Below, one piece after another: positions 41,578 through 50,730 of a DNA stretch of 64,000 nucleotides. Source of the stretch: Thermoguttaceae bacterium (GTDB taxonomy: Bacteria > Planctomycetota > Planctomycetia > Pirellulales > Thermoguttaceae); NCBI GenBank assembly GCA_025060325.1, contig JANXBW010000012.1, forward strand, positions 1 through 64,000. Direction: 5' to 3'. Position 1 is the first letter of the stretch; the number at the start of each line of letters is the position of its first letter. The notes under the pieces are model-generated. The model was not told the origin of the DNA, did no database searches, and saw nothing but the letters and a program-made list of their open reading frames with translations. The position numbers and the translations under genes are program-made.

Positions 41578-42081
41578 ATGTCGGAAGGGTTGAGTGTGCC
41601 AAGTTTGGCGGACATGCCCTCACCGGCCGTAGAGGAACGGGTGACTTTTCGTCCCCCGCCCCGAGAAACCCCCGAGATGGACATTACTCCCCTAATCGAT
41701 ATGACTTTTTTGCTTTTGATATTCTTTTTAGTCTGTACCACGGCGGCATTGGAAGGAGCGGTGGAATTGCCGCCGGCTCGCTATGGCACGGCGGTCGGAC
41801 CCGCGGACGCTGTGGTTATCACCGTGGCGGACCGACCAGGGGCGAAGTTGCCGGCTGTGTACTTGGCCGACGGAAAGAAGGGCGATCCTCTACCGGATAA
41901 TCTCGACACGCAAGAGCAAGCAATCGTCAAGGCGGTTGAAGCCGGGGTAGCACGCGGCAAGTCGATTGTGCTTATCAAAGCGGAACGCACAGTCAAAGAA
42001 GGGGAAGTCGTGCGAATCGCTATGGCGGCAGGTCAAGTTCCTGGGGTGAGGCTGCATATCGCCGTCATGGAGGTTGAGTAA
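41578..42081 (+). CDS. exbD: ExbD/TolR family biopolymer transport protein
   Basis: 'PEMDITPLIDMTFLLLIFFLVCTTAA' canonical ExbD TM with Asp. Confidence 0.93.
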   Translation: MSEGLSVPSLADMPSPAVEERVTFRPPPRETPEMDITPLIDMTFLLLIFFLVCTTAALEGAVELPPARYGTAVGPADAVVITVADRPGAKLPAVYLADGKKGDPLPDNLDTQEQAIVKAVEAGVARGKSIVLIKAERTVKEGEVVRIAMAAGQVPGVRLHIAVMEVE

Positions 42082-42113
42082 AAGTACTCCGCTGGCCCAT
42101 AGGATAGGCAACG

Positions 42114-42875
42114 ATGTCGGAGCGGATTCGCTTCGAATGCAGTGGATGTGGTCGGCTGCTCAGTGTAGCAGCAGTTTACGCCGGCCGCACGTTTCGCTGC
42201 CCCACCTGTGGAGTTGTTGACCGCGTTCCGGGTCAGCGGGTGACCCCTGAGTTGCCAAAAGCCGCTACGCCAAAGGAAAAGTACTCTCAGGCCCCAGTCG
42301 TTGCCGAAACTTCGCCCACCGTTTCCCCCGGTACGCCTATTGCTGCAGTTGCGGCTCCTACGCAGCCGATCCCAGCTCCTCCCCAAGTGATCGGTCCCCC
42401 TGGGCCCGAGGAACAATTTCAGCCCGTTAGGCTTCGTCGCACGGCGAGGATTGAAGCCGAAATGGACATGACCCCAATGGTCGATGTGACCTTCCTTCTC
42501 CTGATTTTCTTCATGGTGACAGCCGCTTATAGCCTGCAAAAGTCGCTGGAAATGCCCAGCCCCGACCGACAGGAGGAAGCCGCCGAGGCTCGGACCATTG
42601 AGGAGCTAGAAACAGACAGCGACTACATCATCGTCCGCATTGCCCGCGATAACACTGTTTGGGTTAACGACGTGGAAGCACCAAGTCAACAGGAGGTTTT
42701 GGCCCGATTACGCGAGGCTCGCAATGCCACCCCCGGTTCCCGGGGGCCCAGCAACCTGCTTGTCCTGGCGGACCCGGAGGCAAAGCATGAAACGGTGGTC
42801 ATGGTCTTGGATGCCGGCAATGCGGTGGGCATGGAAAATATCCGCCTCGCCTGCGTCGAGGAGGATGCACTCTAA
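42114..42875 (+). CDS. exbD: ExbD/TolR family protein with N-terminal zinc ribbon
   Basis: 'IRFECSGCGRLLSVAAVYAGRTFRCPTCGVVD' zinc ribbon followed by 'AEMDMTPMVDVTFLLLIFFMVTAAYSLQKS'. Confidence 0.92.
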   Translation: MSERIRFECSGCGRLLSVAAVYAGRTFRCPTCGVVDRVPGQRVTPELPKAATPKEKYSQAPVVAETSPTVSPGTPIAAVAAPTQPIPAPPQVIGPPGPEEQFQPVRLRRTARIEAEMDMTPMVDVTFLLLIFFMVTAAYSLQKSLEMPSPDRQEEAAEARTIEELETDSDYIIVRIARDNTVWVNDVEAPSQQEVLARLREARNATPGSRGPSNLLVLADPEAKHETVVMVLDAGNAVGMENIRLACVEEDAL

Positions 42876-42974
42876 CGGGCTATCCACAGTAGCGGGCATC
42901 AACTACCGGCTTTGAAGGAAACAACAAACAAGAGTTGGTGCCAAGTTCTCCGGAATGAAAACTGTATCTGACCG

Positions 42975-45900
42975 ATGAGCACAGCCCGCGAACCATCTGC
43001 ACGGGAATTCCTCGAGCTCCTTCGGCGGCGAGATCTACTGCCGCCCGACATCCTCGCGCGCTGGGAGCAAGAAATCGCCCGAGCCAAAAAGCCGCTCACT
43101 GCCCGCTGGTTGGCCGACCGACTCATTGAACTGGATTATCTGACCAACATTCTGGCCGACAAGCTTCTCCGTGAATTATCTCAGCGGCCTTCGGCAGAGG
43201 AGTATCCGGTTGCTCCGTCAACTGCGGCCCCGGCTTCGCGGGAGGCACTGCCGCTTGAAAGCGACGAGCTCGAGCTTGCTCCAATTGACGAATTGCCAAC
43301 ACCCTCCCGGCGAAGTGGGCCAGTGCCGGCAGTGACTCCGCCAGCGGCTCCGAGTCGGCCTCCCGTAACCGAGCGGCCGCCTTCCCCCCCACCGGCTAAG
43401 CCGGCGATGCCCCGTCGACCAGCCGTTGACCAATCGGACCTTTGGGCGGAAATTGAGGCCCCAGCGCCAGCGCCGGTGGAGGAAGCACTTGGGCCTGAGG
43501 AGCCGGCCGTCATTTTCCGCCGCCGACGGCGTAACGTCTGGGAATCGCCTCTTTTTCTCATCGGCGGCGGGGCGCTAATCCTTCTTGTCATCACCATGCT
43601 CTTTCTCCTGTGGGCTGTTCGCCGCCAAAGCGCCGATCAACTTTTTGCCTTAGCTGAGGAAGACTATCGCTCCGGATCCTACACCCAGGCCATTGCCAAG
43701 TTTACGGAGTTTTTGGACAAGTTCCCCCAGCATCCGCGGGCTGGGATCGCTCGGGTACACAGGGGACTTGCCCTAATGCGACAGGCTGTGGAGGGGAGCA
43801 CCGATTGGGTGGCAACACTTTCTGTCACAAAACAAGTGCTTGAAGAAATCAGCGCGGAGGAAACTTTCAAGGAAGAGGCCCGCGGCGAGCTGATCGCCCT
43901 CCTGCCGCGAATCGCCCAGGAGCTTGCCAAGCGAGCCTTGCAAAAGCTCGACCCCGATCTTGTGGAAAAATCCCAGGAGGCACTTGGGCTTGTTAGCCAG
44001 TACGTGGCTCCGTCGGATCGTCCGGCGGCGCTTATTTCCGATATCGAGGCCATGCTGGCAATCGCTCAGCACCGCCTAACTGCGGGTGATCGTCTCAGGC
44101 AGACTTTAGAGGAAATCGACCAGGCAATCGCCAACCGCGACTGCACCAGTGCCCATCAACTTCGTCGACAATTACTCCGCGATTATCCACAGCTTGCTCA
44201 AGATCCGTCGGTGGAGGAGGCTGGCCGCCGGATTGTGGCGCTGGAGCGTGAATTAGTATCCGTCCTCCCGGCCGAGGGAAAGGTTTCCGCCTCCGACTGG
44301 CCTGCCGCTGCTGAACACCTGCTCCTTGCCTGCCGCAGCGAAACAAAGTCCGCTTCTGTCCCAGCCGGTCAAGTAGTCTGCGCTTTATGCCAGGGCGTAG
44401 CTTTCGGGCTTGATGCTCAAAGCGGAAAGGTCCTGTGGCGGCGAGTAGTGGGCGAACATCTGACGGCAAACCGCCTCCCGGCTGTGCCCATCCCCCTTGA
44501 AGAAGCCGGACGAAGTGACTTTTTGCTTGTGGATGTACTCCACCAAGCGCTCCTTCGCTTGGATGGGGCGACAGGTCAGCTTCGCTGGCGCGCGGAACTG
44601 GATGAGGCACCGGCAGCGCAACCCACGGTTGCCCTTGGGGGCATTTGGCTTGTCTTTCAGTCCGGCAAACTTGTGGAAATTGATCCATCAACGGGCCAAG
44701 TGGTAAGAGGCATTCACTTTCCCCAGGCCTTGCGCGTGCCTCCGGCTTTGGATGATCAGGGCCGATTTCTCTTTCAGCCGGGGGAACATTCGACACTTTT
44801 CGTGTTGCGGCGGAGCGACGGCTCATGTATCCAGACGGTATACATCGGCCACGACCCAGGGGCAGTGCTCTTTCCGGCAGTGACGTTAGGGAGCTATGTC
44901 CTTTTGCCGGTCAACTCGGGGGTGAAGCAAACTGATATCCACATCTTTCATATAAAGGGGGACCAAGCAGAGCCACTCCAACCTGTGCGCACCTTACGTT
45001 TGCCGGCCCGGCTTGCCCTCCCGCCACTTGTGTCGGGCAATCGCATATTTGTGGCAAGTCAGGAAGGTCCGGCGTGGGTTTACGAACTAGCGGCGGCCCA
45101 ATCGGACGATCCCTTACAAGAGATCGTCCGCGGCGATTTAGGATCGGCTGAGCGGGAGGTGGGACCGGCAGAAAAGATCGTCTTTTCCCGATTCGGCCTA
45201 TTTGAAACGGCGCAGGTGTGGATCGCCGATTATCAGCTCACCTGTTACGACGTGCTTCCGCTGAAAGGAGCACTCCAGCCCAAGGCTATCCGCAATGAGG
45301 CAAGTGTCGCTATTCAGCCCCTGGTAGCCATGGGACAATCCCTTTTCCATTTTCGTAAGGTTTGGGGCCTACCAGATCTAGTGGTCAGTGCTTTCCGCGT
45401 GGACGATGCCCAACTCCTTTGGGAGACCCGACTGAGCGTCCCCCTTGCCGCCGAGCCTTTCATCGATACTCCGCGCAATATGTGTATTTGTGTGACAAAG
45501 TCGGGCTCTTTATTCCGTCTGCCGATCGATAAGCTGCCTGACCTTTCTATTGTGGACGAGCCGTATGTCACGCTCAAGTTAGCTGAGCTTAAACGGCCCG
45601 TTCAGTCGGCGGTTGCTACCCCTGAAGGCATAGTCGTCATCGTCTTGCCGGAAGGAAGCGAGCGATTGCCTGTGTACGATCCGGCCGAACCAGTCGCCCG
45701 ATTCCGCTGGGTCCTTTTGCCTTCACCCCTTGGCGGCCCGGTGGCCTCATTCCGCCAGGGAATTGTCTTGGCCACTCAAGCCGGGCAGCTTCTGTGGATT
45801 TATCCCCGCGACGGAAAATTACTTGCAGAACCGTTTCCTTTCCCCTTGCCGGCGGGAGTTGCGCACCAATGGACAGCTCCGCAACCGGTGGGAGAGGACG

Positions 45901-46445
45901 AGCTTGTGGTGGGTGAACAATCGGGCAAGCTATATCGGCTAAAACTTGTTTCGGAACCGAAACCCCACTTCCGCCTGGTGGCCGAGCGCGGCTGGAAGAA
46001 TCGCTTGGCCGGGCCGTTAACCTTTGCACGCAACACTTTGTGGACAGTAGACGGCGAGGGGACGCTCGTCGGGTTTTCCCTGCCTGAACTTGAGATCAAA
46101 GCGGAGTTAAAACTGGGCGAGACGGCGGCTTGGGGACCCTTTGCAGTGGGCCAACTAATCTTGATCGCCACTGGCAGCGAACTTTTGTGCGTAAACGAAG
46201 CAGGCCAGGTTACTTGGCGGTTAAAAACAGAAAGGGGAATCCCCGTAGGCCAACCTTGGGCCGACCAGGCAAGCGCGATCTTAAGTACCCGGGATGGTTG
46301 GCTCGTGCAAATCGCCCTGGCTTCTGGCGAAATTGTCAACGCCAAGCGGCTTGATGCCCCTCTGGCCACAGGCCCCATTCCTCTGGGAGATCGGTGGATT
46401 GTTGGCGGTAGCGACGGGTGCCTTTATCGGGCGCAGTTGCCGTAA
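42975..46445 (+). CDS. TM-anchored TPR plus PQQ-like beta-propeller protein
   Basis: 1156 aa: N-terminal helical module, Pro-rich linker, TM 'SPLFLIGGGALILLVITMLFLLWAV', TPR ('LFALAEEDYRSGSYTQAIAKFTEFLDKFPQHPRAG'), propeller blades ('GLDAQSGKVLWRRVVG','LDGATGQLRWRAEL','LVEIDPSTGQVVRGI'). Confidence 0.9.
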   Translation: MSTAREPSAREFLELLRRRDLLPPDILARWEQEIARAKKPLTARWLADRLIELDYLTNILADKLLRELSQRPSAEEYPVAPSTAAPASREALPLESDELELAPIDELPTPSRRSGPVPAVTPPAAPSRPPVTERPPSPPPAKPAMPRRPAVDQSDLWAEIEAPAPAPVEEALGPEEPAVIFRRRRRNVWESPLFLIGGGALILLVITMLFLLWAVRRQSADQLFALAEEDYRSGSYTQAIAKFTEFLDKFPQHPRAGIARVHRGLALMRQAVEGSTDWVATLSVTKQVLEEISAEETFKEEARGELIALLPRIAQELAKRALQKLDPDLVEKSQEALGLVSQYVAPSDRPAALISDIEAMLAIAQHRLTAGDRLRQTLEEIDQAIANRDCTSAHQLRRQLLRDYPQLAQDPSVEEAGRRIVALERELVSVLPAEGKVSASDWPAAAEHLLLACRSETKSASVPAGQVVCALCQGVAFGLDAQSGKVLWRRVVGEHLTANRLPAVPIPLEEAGRSDFLLVDVLHQALLRLDGATGQLRWRAELDEAPAAQPTVALGGIWLVFQSGKLVEIDPSTGQVVRGIHFPQALRVPPALDDQGRFLFQPGEHSTLFVLRRSDGSCIQTVYIGHDPGAVLFPAVTLGSYVLLPVNSGVKQTDIHIFHIKGDQAEPLQPVRTLRLPARLALPPLVSGNRIFVASQEGPAWVYELAAAQSDDPLQEIVRGDLGSAEREVGPAEKIVFSRFGLFETAQVWIADYQLTCYDVLPLKGALQPKAIRNEASVAIQPLVAMGQSLFHFRKVWGLPDLVVSAFRVDDAQLLWETRLSVPLAAEPFIDTPRNMCICVTKSGSLFRLPIDKLPDLSIVDEPYVTLKLAELKRPVQSAVATPEGIVVIVLPEGSERLPVYDPAEPVARFRWVLLPSPLGGPVASFRQGIVLATQAGQLLWIYPRDGKLLAEPFPFPLPAGVAHQWTAPQPVGEDELVVGEQSGKLYRLKLVSEPKPHFRLVAERGWKNRLAGPLTFARNTLWTVDGEGTLVGFSLPELEIKAELKLGETAAWGPFAVGQLILIATGSELLCVNEAGQVTWRLKTERGIPVGQPWADQASAILSTRDGWLVQIALASGEIVNAKRLDAPLATGPIPLGDRWIVGGSDGCLYRAQLP

Positions 46446-46580
46446 TTGGTTGGCAGGGATTTAGGCTAGAGAACCCAGTAGAGGCTGTGTCGCCCAACCG
46501 AATGTCTGACCGATGTACTTTGGTAAGGAAAATTCGGTAACAGAATTTCAAGATCCCGTGGCTGCGAACCTCGGCAAACG

Positions 46581-49058
46581 ATGGGCCTCCTAAGCGCACA
46601 ATTTGGCCAAGGTTTTGGTCACCAGGATTTGCCCGCAAGCAAGCGGCAGTTAACTTTCTGTGCGCTTTTGGCGGTGGCGGCCGCCCTGTTGGTTTCGCCT
46701 TGGGGGAACGTTTACTCACAGGAGCCGCTCCCCCTCTATGAACAGGAGGCGTACGACCAGATCACGTTGACCCCGGACGCCGGCGGGAAAGTCCTGAAAG
46801 TATTGCCTTTGCCCTTTCCCAACCGCCGGGTGCCTCAGCCGTTGCCTCGAACGGGTAACCTGCAGTTTCGCCTTGTTGACGAGCCAGACGTTCTTTACGA
46901 AATTCCCTGGGCGGCCATTGCCCAAATTGATCTCTTTCACGATCTTGTCCTCGCTAAGGCCCGGGAGCTGGTAAGTGAGGGCAAGTTTGAAGAGGCCTTC
47001 GATTACTTTGATTACTTGCACGAGAATGACCCGCAACTTCCGGGCCTGCAGCAGGCCTATAACGACTTTCTCTTTCGGGAAGCCACGTGGCATCAGGCCG
47101 AAGGCCGCCACGACCGGGCTCTTGCGCTTTTAAGCACCCTATATCGTCGCCAAGCCGATTACCCAGGACTTTCCGACGCACTGGGCCAGAGCGTTGACCA
47201 TCTGTTTCGAAAGTATGTTGACTCCGAGAACTATTCGGCAGCTCGCCAGCTAGTGCGGACCCTGGAGGGCCTATTCCCCCGCCATCCTGTCGCAGATAAA
47301 GGTCGACAGGAGCTTATCCGCATGGCCACCGCCCAGCTTGAAGAGGCGCGGCGGCATGACGACGAGGGCCGCTTTTCACTTGCCCATCGCAGCGTGCGCC
47401 AAGCGCTAGGGATTTGGCCTGCGCTAGCGGAGGCGACGCAACTGGCAAGCGAACTTCAAGCGAAGTATCCCCGCGTGGTCGTGGCTGTAAGCGAACCTTT
47501 CCCTGTAAACGAACCGGAACCGTTTTCCGACTGGGCCTCCCGCCGGATAACTCGCTTGGTAGCCCGCAGATTACTTGAATTTGCCGGCCCTAGCCTGGAG
47601 GGTGGCCGGTACGCTTGTCCTGTGGGCGAAGTCCAGTGGGATCGGAACACTTTGCGATTGACCCTGCGCCTCCGTCCCGGGATCAAGGTGGGCCCGATGC
47701 AGGAAGAATTAACGGCCCCTCGGATAGTCAGCGAGCTTTACCGAAGCGCGGTTCCCCAACCGGGTACCGGTGCTAAGGCGGAGTGGGCAAGACTCATCAA
47801 GCAAGCCTCTTGCATCGATTTGTACACAGCCGAGTTTGAGTTAGCGCAAGCTTTCCTTCGGCCGGAAGCTTTGCTCACCCTTCCCATCGAACTTACGCCC
47901 CTGACCGTCGTAGCTCAAGGCGAGACGCCCTTGGCATTGGCCGAAGGCCTAATTCCTCACCAAGGCGGTAATGCCGATGGCTCCAACGGTTCCCGAGAAG
48001 CTTTGCCTCCGTGGACAAAGCGAGTGTGGCTTGGACCTTATCGCCTGACTGACCTTGCCAATAAAGAAGCCGTTTTTGCTCAAGAACGCAGCTACTTTGG
48101 CTCTGCGGACAACCAGCCGCGGGAAATTGTCGAGGTACACTATCCTTCGGCGATTGCCGCTTTTCGGGCCTTTCAGGCGGGTGAGGTGGACCTTGTCGAC
48201 CGCATTCCCCCGTGGATGATCGCGGATTATTCCGCTTTGCCGGGTGTGCTCGTGGAGCCTTACGCCCTACCTCTTGTCCACTGCTTGATCCCCAATACAG
48301 CAAAGCCCCTCCTTCGCCGCTCGATCTTCCGCCGGGCATTGCTTTACGGCTTAGACCGACAGGCTATCCTGAGCCGGTTAATGGGTACCCTCAAAAGCGA
48401 CGCCTGTCGCGTCATCAGTGGTCCGTTCCCGGCGACCAGTGGCCACAGTGACCCACTTGACTACGCCTACGATTCGGGCATTGAACCGAAGCCCTACGAC
48501 CCTCAGCTGGCGATGGCTTTGGCGCAGGTAGCATTCACCGAGTGGCAAGCCGAATTGCCGGAAAAAGATCGACCGACACGTATTCCCCCGTTGACATTAG
48601 GTTATGTGCCCGGACCAATTGCCCAACAGGCTTGCGAAGCCATTGCCGAATCGTGGCGCCGGCTAGGCTTCACGGTGCGGCTCCAGCCGATTGAGACCAC
48701 TCCTGTCCGGGAAATGCCCGCTGATGTTGACCTCCTCTATGCCGAACTGGCCGTTTGGGAGCCATTGGTCGATGCGGAGAGGCTTTTCGGCCCCAACGGT
48801 TTGGTCCAATTTCCTAGCCCGCACCTGGCTCAAGCCGTCTATCGCCTCAATTTGCTTCGAGACTGGAACGAAGCGGCCGCTCAGCTTCGCCGTATCCACC
48901 GGCTTGCTGATTTGCAAACGCCCATTGTGCCTCTTTGGCAACTAGTTGACTATTTCGCCTATCCCGTAGGATTTGAAGGAATCGGTAAGCGGCCGATAAC
49001 ACTTTATCAAAATGTGGAGAAGTGGCGACCGGTCTTCCGACCAATCCAGCTTGAATAA
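46581..49058 (+). CDS. TPR-like region plus family 5 extracellular solute-binding protein (peptide/nickel-type)
   Basis: 825 aa; N-terminal helical repeats then 'LRLRPGIKVGPMQEELTAPRIVSELYRSAVP', 'RSIFRRALLYGLDRQAILSRLMG', 'IPLWQLVDYFAYPVGFEGI'. Confidence 0.85.
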   Translation: MGLLSAQFGQGFGHQDLPASKRQLTFCALLAVAAALLVSPWGNVYSQEPLPLYEQEAYDQITLTPDAGGKVLKVLPLPFPNRRVPQPLPRTGNLQFRLVDEPDVLYEIPWAAIAQIDLFHDLVLAKARELVSEGKFEEAFDYFDYLHENDPQLPGLQQAYNDFLFREATWHQAEGRHDRALALLSTLYRRQADYPGLSDALGQSVDHLFRKYVDSENYSAARQLVRTLEGLFPRHPVADKGRQELIRMATAQLEEARRHDDEGRFSLAHRSVRQALGIWPALAEATQLASELQAKYPRVVVAVSEPFPVNEPEPFSDWASRRITRLVARRLLEFAGPSLEGGRYACPVGEVQWDRNTLRLTLRLRPGIKVGPMQEELTAPRIVSELYRSAVPQPGTGAKAEWARLIKQASCIDLYTAEFELAQAFLRPEALLTLPIELTPLTVVAQGETPLALAEGLIPHQGGNADGSNGSREALPPWTKRVWLGPYRLTDLANKEAVFAQERSYFGSADNQPREIVEVHYPSAIAAFRAFQAGEVDLVDRIPPWMIADYSALPGVLVEPYALPLVHCLIPNTAKPLLRRSIFRRALLYGLDRQAILSRLMGTLKSDACRVISGPFPATSGHSDPLDYAYDSGIEPKPYDPQLAMALAQVAFTEWQAELPEKDRPTRIPPLTLGYVPGPIAQQACEAIAESWRRLGFTVRLQPIETTPVREMPADVDLLYAELAVWEPLVDAERLFGPNGLVQFPSPHLAQAVYRLNLLRDWNEAAAQLRRIHRLADLQTPIVPLWQLVDYFAYPVGFEGIGKRPITLYQNVEKWRPVFRPIQLE

Positions 49059-49086
49059 AAGCTTCCTTGCATAGGAGAACAGCGTT

Positions 49087-50550
49087 TTGGTATTGAGCGC
49101 GGTTGTTTATAAACCAAAAATTGTGGCGGTTAACTTCCTGGCCTGCGGGCTTGGGTTGGGACCGCTGGCCGCCCTGGCAACCGCTGTATATCTAACTGGT
49201 GCTCTTACTGCGCCGGTTGCCATCGCCCAAACTGTTTGGGAACTTCAGCCCTATCGGGTCGAAATTTGGCTCGGCGTAGATGCCACGTTGAATCAAAGAC
49301 CTAAGCTGCACGAGGAGCTTGTCCGCGGTATTGGCGAAGACCTTGCGCGGTATGTGGGGAGCATTTGGGAGTGGGACATTCGCCCGGTTGAACCTCCCCT
49401 GGTGCGGCGGTTTGTTGTCGAAGGGGAATGGCCAAAGGACTTGTGGCCCCAACATTGGGTGGGCCTTGAACATCCCGACAAGGCAATCGTTCTTGCTGTC
49501 ACAAGATCCGAGGACGGCTTTCACCGGATATTTGCCCGCGAGCTTGACCTCCGCAGCCAAAGCTGGGGCCCCAGGGTTAAAACAGGAGCGGCCACTACGG
49601 AAGAAATCCTTCGCGCGGCATTCCCGCTTATCTGGGAGGCTTTTTGCCCCGTTGCTCGGCTAAGCAGCCTTGACCTTGAACGGCGGGAAGGGCAACTGCG
49701 GATCCGCGCTGGCGGGTTATTTGTCCGCGATCCGTCTCTCTCCCTTGCCCACACGGGCCAGATCTTTCGGATCTACGTGCGATACAACGACCGGACTGGC
49801 CGAGCCGTACGCATTGTCGAGGTACCTTTTTCCTACATGTACGTCAACAGTTTGCAAGAAACCGGGCTGCTGGCCCAGCTCGTCAGTGGTCTGCGTAGTC
49901 CACTAAGTGCCCGCCGCCGGGGGAGAACGGAGCAACTCTTTGTCGCCACAAAGCCCTACATGTCGCAGACGCGTTTACTTTTGCGCGACCGCCGCCAACC
50001 GGAGCGGCCATTGGTCGCCTATAGTGTTTTTGCCCAAGACCCGTCTGGCGGACGGCTCCAATACCTTGGCCAAACTGATGCGGAGGGAGCGATTGTCATA
50101 CCGTGGCAGTCTCAGTCACTGAAAGTTCTCTGGGTTAGAAACGGGCAGGTTCCGATCGCGCGCTTGCCAGTCGCACTGGGAGCCGTCCCCAAGGTGGTGG
50201 CGGAAATCCCAAGCGACGACGAACGCTTGGAGGCCGAAGGCATCTTGCTTGGTGTGCAGCAAGAACTTCTTGAAGTGGTTACCCGACGGCAATTGCTGAT
50301 AGCGCGGATTCGCCGGTTGCTTCAGCTGGGTCAGCCCGAGCGGGCCCGGCAGGTCTTCGAGCAATTGCAGTCACTCCGCTCTCGCGACGATCTTCGCCGG
50401 TACCTCCTCACCCAGCGGAAGCGCCTCGTAGCCCGCGAGCCAGCTACTCAAAAACGCATCGACCAGATGTTTACAAAGACTGAAGAGTTGCTCAACGTGT
50501 ACTTAGACCCAGCCCCAATAAACGAACTCGCCGCCAAGCTCCGAAAGTAG
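49087..50550 (+). CDS. Hypothetical exported protein, conserved-cluster candidate
   Basis: 487 aa continuous ORF starting 28 bp after the SBP gene; N-terminal hydrophobic segment, beta-rich body, helical C-terminus. Confidence 0.82.
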   Translation: MVLSAVVYKPKIVAVNFLACGLGLGPLAALATAVYLTGALTAPVAIAQTVWELQPYRVEIWLGVDATLNQRPKLHEELVRGIGEDLARYVGSIWEWDIRPVEPPLVRRFVVEGEWPKDLWPQHWVGLEHPDKAIVLAVTRSEDGFHRIFARELDLRSQSWGPRVKTGAATTEEILRAAFPLIWEAFCPVARLSSLDLERREGQLRIRAGGLFVRDPSLSLAHTGQIFRIYVRYNDRTGRAVRIVEVPFSYMYVNSLQETGLLAQLVSGLRSPLSARRRGRTEQLFVATKPYMSQTRLLLRDRRQPERPLVAYSVFAQDPSGGRLQYLGQTDAEGAIVIPWQSQSLKVLWVRNGQVPIARLPVALGAVPKVVAEIPSDDERLEAEGILLGVQQELLEVVTRRQLLIARIRRLLQLGQPERARQVFEQLQSLRSRDDLRRYLLTQRKRLVAREPATQKRIDQMFTKTEELLNVYLDPAPINELAAKLRK

Positions 50551-50730
50551 GGGGACTCGTGCCCGAAGCCGGTCCGGGCCGCCACGCTGGATGCGCTTAG
50601 CAATTGCGTTAAGCCGGCAGGGAGGCACAATGGTAAACGCCGGGGGACCTTGCCGCTGGCCTACCCTAACGTTGATCCGCCCAGACGAAGGTGTGGATAA
50701 GTTCCGCCGGTCACCAGCTGCCCCGTCCAT

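Noticed and set aside
44160-44180. ttatccaca DnaA-box-like sequence as origin signal
   Set aside because: Isolated match within a coding region; no cluster of boxes, no dnaA/dnaN.
44095-44826. 243-aa antisense ORF inside the propeller gene
   Set aside because: Shadow ORF opposite a well-supported CDS; low-complexity composition.
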